Below are positions 1 to 11,721 of a stretch of 64,000 nucleotides of DNA, piece after piece. Every line of letters begins with the position of its first letter. The stretch's first letter is position 1. Source of the DNA: Phialocephala subalpina (taxonomy: Eukaryota > Ascomycota > Leotiomycetes > Helotiales > Mollisiaceae). The stretch covers positions 184,283-248,282 of the forward strand of contig FJOG01000028.1 in the NCBI GenBank assembly GCA_900073065.1, given 5' to 3'. The translations under genes were made by a program, and so were the position numbers. Under the pieces are notes generated by a model, which saw only the letters and a program-made list of their open reading frames with translations, searched no databases and was not told the DNA's origin.

Positions 1-164
1 CCCAGTCGTTGTGCCTCGGCCCGCCGCTTGCAGGCCAGCATTCCCCAAAGAGATAAAAATGGCGTTTCCCCTGGGCGGACCATTGCGGGCTCTGGAGAAA
101 AGGAAGTTCCACTATCGCATGACCCCACAGGATCTCAGGCAAGAAGTCGCGCATCATCGGAGTT

Positions 165-1708
165 ATGTCGTCTACAAACAAAACCACCTCCTCTCCTTCT
201 TCACATTCTTCTTCTCCCAACCTTCGACTTCAGAGCATTACCGGCCACATGTCTCCAGCCATGTCTTCCACGAGTTTCCCAATATCAGCTGTTCCACAGG
301 CTCCAGTATGTGCTTATTCCCATATGATCTTACTATTTCTTTGGAGTTGGGAGCCATCTCTAGAGTTGGGCTGCAGGCTCCTAGAACAGCTCCCAACCCC
401 GAGAGCTCTCACCAAACAATGGATTTTAAGTATGCTAACGGGGAGAAAAGGAAGATCCTCTCTTTGGACTTATGGCAGCTTACAGGGCAGACACTGATGA
501 CAAGAAAGTTGACCTGGGAATCGGAGCTTACAGAGACAACAACGCAAAACCCTGGGTTCTGCCAGTTGTTCACAAGGTAATTCCCATCTCAATCTTCACT
601 TCCCTTCGCCCAGAAAAGTGTTGACGATTCCCTTCAGGCGGACGAGCTTCTCCGAAACGACCCCTCGTTAAATCACGAATACCTCCCTATCGCCGGTCTC
701 GCATCCTTCACCTCTGCAGCAGCCAAACTCATCCTAGGAGCCTCCTCCCCAGCTCTCACCGAAAAACGAACCTCCTCCACACAAACCATCTCCGGTACAG
801 GAGCCCTACATCTCGGCGCCCTCTTCCTCTCGAAATTCTACCCCGGCCACCCAACAGTCTACTTCAGCAACCCAACATGGGCCAATCACAACCAGATCTT
901 CTCCAATGTCTCAATACCTATCGCCTCTTACCCATACTTCTCGAAATCTACAAAGGGCTTGGACTTTGAGGGTATGAAGAAATCTATTTCTGATGCTCCT
1001 GAACACTCGATTATCGTCCTGCACGCCTGCGCCCATAATCCTACCGGAGTCGATCCCACACAAGAACAATGGAAGGAATTGGCAGTCTTGCTACGAGAAA
1101 AGAACCATTTCCCATTCTTCGATTGTGCGTACCAAGGGTTTGCCTCCGGTGATCTGGCAAAGGATGCATGGGCAGTCCGCTATTTCGTCGAGCAGGGCTT
1201 TGAGCTCTGCATCGCGCAGTCCTTTGCCAAGAACTTCGGATTGTATGGTGAGCGTGCGGGATGTTTCCATTTCGTTACAGGGCCCGGTGCCGATGCTCAA
1301 TCTACGATTAGTAGAATTGCGTCTCAACTAGCTATACTTCAACGATCCGAGATCTCGAATCCTCCCGCTTACGGAGCTAGAATCGCTGGTCTGGTCATGA
1401 ATGATCCAGAGCTGTTTAAGGAGTGGGAGCAGAATCTCAAGACGATGGCGGGGAGGATCATTGATATGAGAAAGTCGTTGAGGGAAAAGCTTGAGGAGAT
1501 GGGAACTCCCGGTACTTGGAATCATATTACGGATCAGATTGGGATGTTCTCATTCACAGGATTAAGTGAAAGCCAAGTTCTGAAGCTGAGAGAGGTGGCG
1601 CATGTTTACATGACGAAGAATGGGAGGATTAGTATGGCGGGTTTGAATACGCATAATATCGATTACTTCGCTAAGGCGGTCGATAAAGTTGTTAGGGAGA
1701 CTCAATGA
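165..1708 (+). CDS. Aspartate aminotransferase, cytosolic type
   Basis: PLP-dependent class I aminotransferase that interconverts aspartate/2-oxoglutarate and oxaloacetate/glutamate. The model has three exons, 165-305, 451-576 and 638-1708, with phase-0 GT-AG introns; a TGCTAAC branch site precedes the second exon. The product is about 445 residues. The family signatures are in order: VDLGIGAYRDNNAKPWVLP in exon 2, then YFSNPTWANH, HACAHNPTGVDPT, and the PLP-lysine segment SFAKNFGLYGERAG (Lys in FAK). It ends with the usual SMAGLN...YFAKAV tail. The Ser-rich first 45 residues are longer than in typical cytosolic forms, so a weak organelle signal or a start at an internal Met near 261 is possible. 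No C-terminal peroxisomal signal is seen. Family assignment is firm; compartment is inferred. Confidence 0.93.
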
Positions 1709-2785
1709 GCGGTGTTTGATGGGATGGACGATGGTACGATGATCATGAAATGATGGATAGATGGATGGTGAGACGGAATCAACGAGCAATTGGTAGTGGC
1801 ACTTAATGGGCAAGCTACTTTGCTTTTTCTTCTCGGAAACATAGATCGGATTGGGTCCAGTGTGAAGTGTGATTAGACAACGAACGGGATCTCTCCTCTA
1901 CAGATACGGATGCTAATGGGTGGTCTCTTTCAATTCGCTTTAGATGGTCGGTTAGAGAAAATAAGACCAGCTGATGCTGTTGTGCGAGCTCCGCATCATA
2001 TATAGCTTTGGTATCACTGACCACTTCTGAGCTGATGTGGCATGTTGTTTTCGTGACGACGGGAGCTAGAAGATGTTGTGTAACAGTATACGACGCCTCG
2101 TAAGGCTCGGTCCGGACTTGGTGTTTTGAAGGTACCTTGAGCGACTTGGCAAGTACTTTTCTTGTTGTTCTTACGTTTCGTAGATGGAGAACTTTGGAGA
2201 GCAGAAGCATAAATCATGTCGGACGAAGATCGGGGTTTCGGGGTAAAGGGAGGAGGAGAGGACCGGACGAAAGCCGGTGTATAATGAGTGCATTCGGAGC
2301 AGTGTGGGGAACTTATGCAGGTACGAGGGTAATGTGCTAGAACGTGGAGTTGGGCAAACTCCCCCATGGGGTACTTCGGTAGAGAAGGATGTAAAGATCG
2401 GGTGAAAACGGAGTGCTATCTAATAGGTGAGCTTTGAGCTCGAGATGTTCTATGTTCCGAAATCTATGCCTGGAAATCTATGCCTGGAAATCTATGCCTG
2501 GAAATCTATGGACAAACGCGTCTTACATCGATCCATGTAGATTTTGTGCAAGCCAAGGAGGAGACCCAAGTCCGAGGTGGAGTCGGACATCCTTCTCCAT
2601 CCATCTCTAAGTCCCATTCCGTCCTTTCTCTGCCGCATAGCTCCTCTGTGCTCATCCAACGTCTATACCATCCGCGCACGATGTCCAAGTTCAGATGAAA
2701 TTAGACATTCGACCTAGATATCCTTCCCAAAATGGTATCCAACACATATCTCGTTTCGTTCCCTTTCGCTTTCACTTCAAACCCC
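1709..2785. other. Intergenic, with a 14-bp tandem repeat
   Basis: This spacer lies between the convergent 3' ends of the aminotransferase and the thiamine pyrophosphokinase gene. Short open frames here look like noise. The one clear structure is three tandem copies of a 14-bp unit (AATCTATGCCTGGA) at about 2461-2508. No RNA gene or mobile element was recognised. Confidence 0.6.
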
Positions 2786-3634
2786 TCAACTCCCAGGACC
2801 CTCAAAATCCAAATCAATGGTAAAAAGCACATCCTCACTAGTCTCCACGCTTACAACCTCCTCCTTCACATGATTACTCGTACTAACCGACCCCCCAAAC
2901 ACCGTCTTCCAATCCTTGACGTCCCATTCCAATCCCTTTGTAGTAATCATACTCTCTCCTTTCAATGGTAAGATGCCAACGTGTTTTCCAAATGCTATAT
3001 CTCCTATCTTCTCTATCCCTTTCCCATCGGACCCAATACCAATCCATCGCTCCTTAGCTTTGATTTCGTGTTTACCGGTTTTCAGGACAAAGGTAACAGC
3101 TTCAGAGGAAAGAAGGTACATTCGTCCCTCTTTGTACCCTTCCGATTCTTGAAAGAGGTAAAGATGGTGGAGAACACTCAGGCCTTGATCTACTCTCCCG
3201 CCTAGACCGCCGAGGACAACGATGTCGATATCTTTTCGTTCTAGCGAGTTGCGGATGTATTTCACTGCTTTGGTAAAATCTGTCGAATACTGATCTTCAT
3301 CCTCAATTATTGGAATCCCTTTCTCCTCATAATGCTGTCTAACATGAGGAAGGAGAGAATCCAAGTCTCCGATAACAGCGTTGAGCGGAAAATTCGGGGG
3401 AGGAGAAAGGCCGTTAGAGAAGAGGGCGGAGAATTTATTGCTGAGGTGATAAAGACGGTTTGCGCCTCCGTCTGCGGCGATGATGAATGAGGAGTTGAGC
3501 CAGAGTTGTTGGTAGAGGTATAGGGGGAGTTTGAGCTCTTGGTTGAGGATTACCAAAGCAAACGGTTTGTGGACCACGGGGGCGGGGGAGAAGATGTCGA
3601 GGGGTTGCCAGGTTGTGACGCCTGAGGATTCCAT
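2786..3634 (-). CDS. THI80: Thiamine pyrophosphokinase
   Basis: Transfers pyrophosphate from ATP to thiamine to make thiamine pyrophosphate, in the cytosol. It is a single exon of 282 residues. The N-terminal catalytic part shows IIAADGGANRLY (about 51-62), AVIGDLDSL (86-94), DQYSTDF (114-120) and VVLGGLGGRVDQG (139-151); these are the conserved acidic and Gly-rich motifs of the TPK catalytic domain. A C-terminal beta-rich thiamine-binding part follows, including the Trp of KGLEWDV. The open frame runs further upstream, but the first ATG in it is at 3634 and gives the usual family N-terminus (MESSGVTTWQ). It is transcribed toward the aminotransferase gene. Confidence 0.94.
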   Translation of the reverse strand: MESSGVTTWQPLDIFSPAPVVHKPFALVILNQELKLPLYLYQQLWLNSSFIIAADGGANRLYHLSNKFSALFSNGLSPPPNFPLNAVIGDLDSLLPHVRQHYEEKGIPIIEDEDQYSTDFTKAVKYIRNSLERKDIDIVVLGGLGGRVDQGLSVLHHLYLFQESEGYKEGRMYLLSSEAVTFVLKTGKHEIKAKERWIGIGSDGKGIEKIGDIAFGKHVGILPLKGESMITTKGLEWDVKDWKTVFGGSVSTSNHVKEEVVSVETSEDVLFTIDLDFEGPGS

Positions 3635-4115
3635 CGTACAACTTGACTCTTGGGGAGCGCCTGGTATAACAGATATGAAGCGAACGAACAACTCTCCTTA
3701 TCTCAAGTCAAGTAAGACAACGAATGACTCCTCTAGATCTTGATCCACTCTAGAAATCTTCCGGTACGGCGGAAGTAGGGTTTGAAGAACTATCTCTGTA
3801 TATCCATTCTAGCCAGCTCTAAGAACAAAAATTTCCAAATACATGTATAAGAACACAATGCAGAACAAAATTGTAGAATTGCCAAAAGTCAAAAGTAGTT
3901 GAAGTTGTTGCGAAGTGGGAGGAAGATCGCACGCAAGCCACAGCTTAGACTTTCGCGGTATCACGTGCTATCACTCCAGCCACTCCTCAAAAAATTCCGC
4001 AAGATTTTGTAAGCATCATCTGCCAGTCCCCAAGCTCCAAATGTTTACTCACATCCTTTCCTTTGTCTCCTAACGCCCTTTCCCATCTTCAATTCCTCTC
4101 TTTTGGGCTTGCAAG

Positions 4116-5175
4116 ATGTTCCGGACCACACTACGAAGTAATTTGGCCACCTCGGCTTCGAAGACAGCACTAAGGACAGCTGGAAGACTTGGGAGAACAG
4201 CTGGCGGAAAGAGATTTGCGAGTACAGCGCCGGTGGGAAAGAGAAGTTGGAAGAGTGGTGCGGTGAGGTGGGTTGCTGCTGGGGCGGGTGTTTGGTGGTA
4301 TAATACTAGTGATGTTTTTGCGGAGGAGCCGGAAGGTTTGTCTCTCCTCTTATTGCCCCTTCACCTTAAACGCAGATTTGCTAATTAGGATTGTCTTCAC
4401 AGCTGCTATCCAACGAACAAACGACTCCCTCCAACGAATCCAAGAATCCTCCCAACCAACCATAGAAGCCATCGTCGAAGAGAAGCGCGCTCGAGCCGCT
4501 GAACGAGTCGCAGAGGATGAGAGGCGACAGAAAGCAGCAGAATCTACTGTTGCTATTGCGGAAGATGGGGAACCACAGGGGCAAGAAGGGGAGGACGGAA
4601 TGGGAGGATTAGAAGAGGAGGCTGATCAGCAGGGTGCGTTCAATCCGGAGACGGGAGAGATTAATTGGGATTGTCCTTGTCTTGGTGGTATGGCGCATGG
4701 ACCTTGTGGACCGGAATTCAGAGAGGCGTTTAGCTGCTTTGTGTATTCGAAGGAGGAGCCGAAGGGGGTGGAATGTATTGAGAAGTTTAAGTGAGTTATG
4801 CCCAAAGGAGAGAGGGAGCAAAGCTAACGTGAGAGTAGGGGAATGCAAGACTGTTTTAGACAGCATCCCGAGATGTACGGAAGCGAGCTTGAGGACGATG
4901 AGGAGGAGGTCGAGCAAGAAATCAGAGCCCAGCAGGCCGGGAAAGAGGGCGAAGCTCCAGATACACCTCCAGCGACACCAAAAGAGACGACCGAATCAGT
5001 ATCCAAGCCTGCGACTGATTCTACCGATGCTACTTCCGAGTCTATTAAACCAAAGAACCCAGTCGAGGAATCACATATAGACAGCTCAGCGACAACTTCA
5101 GAAGATTCACAGAAGGCAGGAGATGAAGGTGGAGAGCTACTACCAAAGTCTGCTCACGATGCTACGTCGAAATAG
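4116..5175 (+). CDS. MIA40: Mitochondrial intermembrane-space import oxidoreductase Mia40
   Basis: Mia40 is the disulfide-relay receptor that oxidises small Cys-rich proteins imported into the mitochondrial intermembrane space. Exons are 4116-4335, 4403-4790 and 4839-5175, giving 314 residues. An Arg-rich presequence (1-45) is followed by a membrane anchor near 48-62 ([12 protein letters not shown]), as in fungal membrane-bound Mia40. The catalytic CPC motif is Cys164-Pro-Cys166. The twin CX9C motif is Cys175-Cys185 and Cys198-Cys208; the last intron falls between the two Cys of the second pair, so splicing is needed to complete it. A long acidic, Ser/Thr-rich C-terminal tail follows, typical of filamentous fungi. 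Introns carry GCTAAT and GCTAAC branch sites. Confidence 0.95.
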
Positions 5176-5647
5176 ATTCGATGCTAGCTTGTACAAGATG
5201 TATCAAAGACCACTCTGCATACGGGGGCGTTCGGATGTACAATACTAAAAAGAAGATCTCCTAAGCAGACACCTGTAGCAGCTTGATGCACTGAAGGATG
5301 TGTGCCTGATTTAGGTGCTGACAAGCAAGGAACCTCCAATAATCTACGAAGTCGTACCAACCCCCATACTCTTCATTTTATACAAATTTTCGTACGGAAA
5401 TTAGATCTGCATAATTCACAAATGCTTCACAGACATCTACATCAATTTTCTCTCCCAAAACCAAGGTTGTAGCGGCCCATTCTCCCCTTTGAGTTTGAGC
5501 CGCATTACGTCACAAGCCGACCTAGGCAAGCTCGAGTGGTCCAACCCTGTTTCTGCATCACATGCTCCGCAGGCACACGACTTCTTCCGCGCACAACTTC
5601 GAGATCTCATCGCAAGTCTCTCCATTTCCTCTCATACGAATTCTCTC

Positions 5648-5805
5648 GTAAGTTTGGACGCTCCCGAAGCTGTTGAGATTAATACTGACAAACTGCAGTA
5701 CCCCGCAAACAGCAGATCAAGCTCTCGTAAGTTTGGACGCTCCTGAAGCTGTTGAGATTAATATTGACAAGCTACAGTACCCCACAAACAACAGATCAAG
5801 ACAAG
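5648..5805 (+). repeat. 79-bp tandem duplication containing an intron-like unit
   Basis: Two adjacent 79-bp copies, 5648-5726 and 5727-5805, lie just upstream of the OM14-domain start codon. Each copy starts with a consensus 5' splice site (GTAAGT), has a branch-like TACTGAC or TATTGAC, and reaches CAG after 51 nt, followed by 28 nt of putative exon. The copies differ at only a few positions over most of their length, mainly by transitions. Each therefore reads as one complete short intron plus flanking leader exon. Confidence 0.85.
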
Positions 5806-5809
5806 CAGG

Positions 5810-6552
5810 ATGTCATACGCCGCCGCGGCAGCACCAGGAAAAGGGCAAAAACAAACAGCTGAGGAAGTATGTATCTCTTGATCTTCCCTCACTTCTTCCA
5901 GCTCGATATCTTGACAAAGATATCGAGGGTTGATATCCCCTTGTTTATACAGCATACTAACATCCTTTCGTAGAAGCGCGCCCCAGCTCCCCCAGAGATT
6001 GAACTCTCCGACGAATCAACCGCCTCCCTCATCGACGTCGACTCCAACTCCGTCCACACTGTCCCTTCTGACTTCGGTTCCCAAGATATCCAAACCTCAA
6101 CCCAACTCGATCGTCTTGAGCATGAAGCTCTAGCCGCCGAAGCTAAGGCTAAGGAGGAGATATCTGCCGCTGCTGCAAAGGCTAAGAAGGAGGGCAAGGA
6201 AGCTAAGGAGAAGGCGAAGAAGGCTGCTGGGCATGCGGAGAGGAATAGCGATAACCCGGTATTTATTGGGAATGCGATTGCGGTTGTTGCGTTGAGTGCT
6301 GGGTTGGGCTTTGGTGCTTATAGAAAATATGCTGCGGGGGAGTTGTCGTGGAAGGTTGTTGGTGCTTGGACTGGTATCGTGGGCCTGTTTGCCGCTGGGG
6401 ATTACTACTTGAGCTCGTGAGCTTCCCTTTTCTTGTTGCCTTGGTATTGGATGTGAGGGTGAAATTACTGGAGAAGAGAAGAATGTCAAGGGAGTGCACT
6501 GCTAACATCAAACAGCTATCTGTTCAAGAACAAGTACCCTTCCAAGAAGTAG
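5810..6552 (+). CDS. OM14 C-terminal-domain mitochondrial outer-membrane protein
   Basis: Exons 5810-5866, 5974-6416 and 6516-6552 encode 178 residues. The product begins MSYAAAAAPGKGQ, continues with an acidic region (PPEIELSDEST) and a long Ala/Lys/Glu-rich helix (roughly 85-120). It ends with two hydrophobic segments (FIGNAIAVVALSAGLGFGAY and WKVVGAWTGIVGLFAAGDYY) before a conserved FKNKYP tail supplied by the last exon. This architecture matches the fungal proteins annotated as mitochondrial outer-membrane protein OM14 C-terminal domain. Yeast OM14 helps dock ribosomes at mitochondria; that role here is inference. Branch sites CTAAC precede both 3' splice sites. The leader carries a duplicated intron unit. 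Confidence 0.82.
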
Positions 6553-9500
6553 ATGGAGTTTGCACTCTCTTCTTTTCTCCTTCTCTACGGCTCGTAATGG
6601 GGGAGGAGGCAATGGCATCTTTCACACTAGTCGTATCGGCGCTCGAGGCGGCGGTTTACTCGATTACACTGTTTTCAGCACTTTCCTCTCTCACGCAATA
6701 CGACCTCTTAGCTCTAGTTTTGTTATGCTGCACTGATCATACCACGATTTTGATGGAGTAGTTAGATTTCATCATGAATTACGAATTCACAATCATTCCG
6801 TCTTTACTCCATGATACTGTGATCTCATACTCTTGCCCCTTCGCGTCTCTACACCGAATAACACGACTGACTGGCAATCAATGTCCAGTACTGACTTTCT
6901 GTAGTTTACCGTCAAAGCCAACGAATGAATACTGTTGTAGGCCGAACCCATTTGAAAACTCAGCCTAACTGAGCACTTAATGTTTTTTTCATTCTTCATA
7001 CATAGTTCAGAGACATAAAAAACAATGCTTTAGTGGCTTGAGCTCTCTATCTCTCGACCCTACCTCGACCCTGTTACCGCACAATAACTCGAACAGGTTG
7101 TGCTAAGGACGTGTGATGCCAGTTATGCACCTCTTTGCTTGCCAGCCCTTGATAGAGAAGAATCTTCGGGATAACTTACCCAAAGCTAGCACAAACAAAC
7201 TCAAGCAAAACTAGCAAATGGGAGATAGTCAGTCATTATCACATGGAACTAGAAGTCTATTCCTTTGACTAATTGATCACGAGCCAGCGTGTGGCACCCA
7301 TCTCAGCCAAGAGGCAAACATATATCCCAGATATCGTCCAATGTCTGTTCGAGCCTTTCTTGGTAGCACAGCATGATTGCCCTTTCTGCCCTTCCGTTGC
7401 CCTGACAGAGAGTCCCCGAGAATTTCTTTCTTAGTGGAGGGAGTGCAGTATGGCCCCTCCTCCTCTCCGGGACGTTTCTGAGGTGTGACGCCAAAAATCG
7501 AAGGAGGATTTCCTTATGGCGATTTTGACAGTAAATACTCTGGCAGAAAGCACTCAAGGTCGTTCTCTCTGCGCAGTCCTGATTTAATCACGCTTGGGCA
7601 ATGCGTCTGCCTCAGAGCTTTAGAGTCCATGTCAAGCTCCCATCCTCTATTCTCCCCTCTGCTCTTCAGATTTCTCATTATCCGGGAGGATGCTGGAGTG
7701 CAGAGTGTTTGAGGGCCTTCTTAGAGGTCGTGCAGCTGTGTGTGGGCTTACTGGGTGCAAAATTAAGCCTTTGCTTTGATGAAAGAATGCGAGATGGGAA
7801 GGACGGCGTGAAGAAGAATGGGAGAGCGGGCGCGAGGGAATTAAGAATGTCCTAGTACATTAAAATAAAAGTACTTTTAAATAGTACCTGATCCTCATTT
7901 TCTTAGATAGAGTCGCAAACGCTTCTTTCGGCAATCACTCCTCTCTCATCAGCCGTCTCTCATACAGCAGCATTGCAGCAATAATCACCGCCGAAATGAA
8001 AATACCCGCAACTCTCCGAATGCAAAAAATCATGCTTCGTCCATACCATGTACAGCGGCGCCGAGATGCACCACCAGCATGAGAGATGTGACTGTCACTT
8101 AACCGCTGTATCTTGCGCTCTGAACAGCGACTCTTGTGCGACTGCGCCGGTGACTCTCTTAAGTCGGCCGTCAAACCTGCCTCCCTGTCGCAATTCACCA
8201 GGAGTATACTTCAAGATCAATTAGTAGCGACTAAAATGGCGCGAAATACTCAAACTTTGCGTCGTCAAGTCGGACAAAGACACGAAGTCATGAGTCAACC
8301 AGTCAAGATATCAGAGAAGGACATGAACATCCTTTACTTACGCTCCTTCACGACAAGACAAAGACAGATCTTGCGCAAGATTTTCGAGCATCAGGTAAAG
8401 GGGAGACCTCCTTGCCGAACTTACGATCCCATTCCACGGATTGACTAAGATGTGCCACTTGTCGGATGGGATAGTGAGTTGATGGATGTGAGGAAGCCCT
8501 CTTTATCTGTTTTTCTATGAGGAGTTGTGACTTTCGATTATGACAACGTAGGTTGCTGACGATCAGGGAGATGAGTTCGTTCGTGCGCTGTTGTTATTCA
8601 AGTTCTTTCACGCCTAGAGAAATTGTCTTTGTCTTTTGTCCTTGTAGCAAGTTCGCAGAAGGGCGGGCGGGAGTTCCGGAATGTTGTAGCGATTCAAACT
8701 CTAACTCAAAACGAAAGCGACTGCGTTGGACGCGGCAATGCTGTCTTTTCGTGTAAGTTATGTTCGACCAAGTTTTGCTCTCAAACTAGTTTTGCTTTTA
8801 GTTTTGCGTCTGCATTGCCGACTTGGCTTGCTCGAGACAGGGAATCGTGGTTCCTGAAGGTCGGTGTTGAACAGATAGACCTTCCGTGCTTGAAAGTTCG
8901 AGAATGGAAAGCATATCGCCAGACAAAGAGAGATTAAAAGACAATCATTGTATGATGGTAAGAAGCTTGCTCAGGCGTAGTTGCTGTCCACTGCTTTCCA
9001 AAGTCTCAAGCCAAGGATCACTTGCTTGCCCACTGTACATACTTATTCAAAATTCTGAGTAAATCCTGTTCTAGGCTATGTGGCAGTGAGCTTGCTTGAA
9101 ATGTGCTATATGAAAATGATATTGATACGCAGTACTTGCTTAATTCTAAGGATTTAATTTCGGGACATTTGCAACTCTGCCAAGGCTCAATAGGTTGAAA
9201 GGGACTTGCTTCTCGAATATGTGGACCCGATATTGCTTCAATTGAAGTTACCACTGCGAACAATACCATTCGATGGTGCTACAGTACGAACTCGGAGGAC
9301 TCTGTCTTGGAGCAAGATGATCATCGAAGCAGTTGAAAAGAAGATAGAGATAATTGTCCAGACTAAGAGATGCACCTCACCCACCCCTGATTACACCTTC
9401 GAACAGCTTACGGCTGGCAATATTGTTCGACTGGGGGTTAGAGTCTGAGGCTCGGTGGAATGTACCTTGAAAGACGAAGAAGTTTTGGATCGAGGCTCTC

Positions 9501-9993
9501 AGGGGTTCTGGCAATGCTTCACTTGAGGCTTTCAACTCAAGGCTGTTAGCGGGTGACAACACTCACTCGACTCGATGATACTACAACCTCAACACATCGA
9601 AAATATATCAAGTTCTTGCTTGTGATTAAGTTCTGGTCAACACTCGCTAATCTCTCGCTTCGTCCCGCCCGGTCCTTCCTTCCCCAGGCTCGCTTGCTGC
9701 AGGTACGGCAATATCCCAGTCAAGAACCACCCCAAAGTCTTGACGACATCAAGTTGTTTCCTCCCCAACCTCGCGATTTCCCAAAGTGCCAAGTACTAGT
9801 ACTTCGAGCGCAATCGCATCTCATTCTACTCTTCGAGTCTCTTCTCTTCAGACAAAACCTCTCCCCACCATACTTCGAGTCCATTGAGCGCGTTGCGCTG
9901 TGTATCGCCCGCAGTCGAGTCCTCAGATCGTTACTTCAACCACTTCCTTCTACGAATACAACAGGAGGTTTCGCGACGACAACAACTGTCAAG
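6553..9993. other. Long spacer without a recognised gene
   Basis: About 3.4 kb between the OM14-domain gene and the lysine-rich gene. Only short open frames occur. The best are a 70-codon frame from an ATG at 8235 (a charged, helix-like peptide) and a minus-strand frame at 7935-8198 with one hydrophobic stretch (IFISAVIIAAMLLY). Neither shows family resemblance or splice structure that would support a call. The last few hundred bases probably hold the promoter and a long leader of the next gene. Confidence 0.5.
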
Positions 9994-10843
9994 ATGCCTT
10001 CTGCGAAGGGAAAACCTACGGATCCTAAGTTGAAGGAGAAGGTTACTGAGGGTAAGCTTGCCATCTCTGCCATTGCGCGCACATGCTCTTCCAGCTCTGC
10101 GATCTCAGACAAGTCAATTGTCTCTCGTCGCATGTTCAACTATCACCGCACAACGTCCCCAATATCCTCTCAACTTCTCCTCACCTCCAAGCGCGCGCTC
10201 TCTCTAGTATTTTACTTCGCAACTGATCAACAAGCTAACACTCATCTGCAGAGGTCAAGCAAGAGCCTAATAAGGACGGTTCAGGAAAGGGTCAAATGGC
10301 AGCATGGAAGGCAGCCAAGATCGGCAAGGAGTACGAAGCCCAAGGCGGCGACTACGAGAACGAGGCCGGATCCAAGGACAAGCCAGAGAAAGGCCCTCCT
10401 CAAAAGAAGTCTGAAGCCGAGAAGAAGGCTGAGACCTCTGGTGCTGCTGCCAAGGACGGAGAGAAGTCAGAGAAGAAGAAGGGTGGACGACCAAAGTCTG
10501 GTGAAGCCAAGGGACCAAAGAAGGAGAAGAAGGCTCCGAGAGAGGGTGAGCGAAAGAGTGCTAGACAAGCAGAGAAGGAGAAGGAGTCGCCAAAGAAGAG
10601 AAAGGTGCGTGTTATTTCCATATTCAGTCGCTACTTTTCATCGGGCTACGGAGTCGCAAGCTGTCTTACGAGCTGAGACTTCATATTGGCATGCAGGATT
10701 TGGAGACAGCTCTCGGCTCCACTCTCTTAACAATAAAATTGTTCCGTTGCTAATTCGTTGGGCAGGTTGACGATGAGGACGAGGACGGAGAGGAGGAGAA
10801 GCCTGCTAAGAAAAAGGGCAAGGCAGCTGGAAAGGCTAAGTGA
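9994..10843 (+). CDS. Small lysine-rich, AT-hook-like fungal protein of unknown function
   Basis: Exons 9994-10051, 10252-10604 and 10766-10843 encode 162 residues, extremely rich in Lys, Glu and Ala. It begins MPSAKGKPTDPKL, has a short ordered segment (GQMAAWKAAKIGKEYEAQGG, near 30-50) and then a charged low-complexity region with KKGGRPKSG, whose Gly-Arg-Pro core resembles an AT-hook. A Lys-rich stretch (KESPKKRKVDDEDED) could act as a nuclear localisation signal plus acidic patch, and the tail is Lys-rich. Similar proteins are, as far as I recall, conserved in filamentous fungi without a known function. A nuclear, DNA- or chromatin-associated role is inference from composition. The first intron is about 200 nt with a GCTAAC branch site. 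Confidence 0.75.
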
Positions 10844-11721
10844 GCTTGTTGTCTTCTCTCTGAACGACACCAGCAATACACTTGTCTCAGACCGTTCCTT
10901 TCTTAAATGGCTGCTAGCGGAGGAGTGTCAATGGAGTTGGGGTATACTCTGTAGTGGCGGTCTTTCTGCTGCATGAACTTCATGGACGGTACTTCATACT
11001 CGAGATCATACTTGAGATTCACGAATGGGACGAAAGAATACATACTGAAAGCAGGTTTACGGTACTGCTATCTTCCACCTAACGTGCCAAGATGCATCAA
11101 ATGTGTACCCCGTCTGAAAGCCCAAAAAATTCCATCTCATTCTGCAGGACTGAGCTCTCGTTACTTGCTTCTGAAGTCCACTCGGAACCGACTAGCATAT
11201 CAAACCAACATCGTTTCGCTCTTAGAACCAAGAACAGCATCAAAAGGGTCTTCCAAATGGAACACATCCACGGTCTCATTTCATTCCTCCAATCATTAAT
11301 ACATTGTTGCCCCCAACTACCGACGTGTATCAATCCATCACTCGTTTGAGGTAAACTCTTTCCTTTGGTCGGTCCCGAGAATGTCGTCTTGGATCTTTTC
11401 ACCAAGAAAATGAAACTAGTTGGCATGTCAAAGCACCATCATCGTCGTCCTCGAGGTGATCACAAACTTCAAAAGCTCTTTCAAGTGGAAGATACATTCC
11501 AGTGTATCGTTAATTCATTAATTACTTTCAATATTCTCAAGCAATGCCATTCATTCCATTCAATTCCTGTCTAAGGCGTGATAAATTTGTACATTGGCAA
11601 TCGAAAAAAAAGTATCGTTCATCTGTCATCAACATCCCTCCATCCTGTCCTCCTTTACTCTAGCACACATATACACTACAACATCCATACATCTAGGTAT
11701 AATTAAATGACAGGAAATAGC
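10844..11721. other. Convergent intergenic region
   Basis: About 0.9 kb between the 3' ends of the lysine-rich gene and the aspartic protease gene. Short open frames on both strands show no protein family. Presumably it contains the two 3' untranslated regions. Confidence 0.55.

Noticed and set aside
8113..8448. 111-codon plus-strand frame as a small gene
   Set aside because: No recognisable domain, no splice structure, and similar-sized chance frames surround it.
9553..10770. Open frame of 405 codons on the plus strand
   Set aside because: It overlaps the lysine-rich gene in another frame, passes through its intron, and reads as Arg/Ser-rich low complexity. The three-exon model with GT-AG sites and GCTAAC branch site explains the region better.
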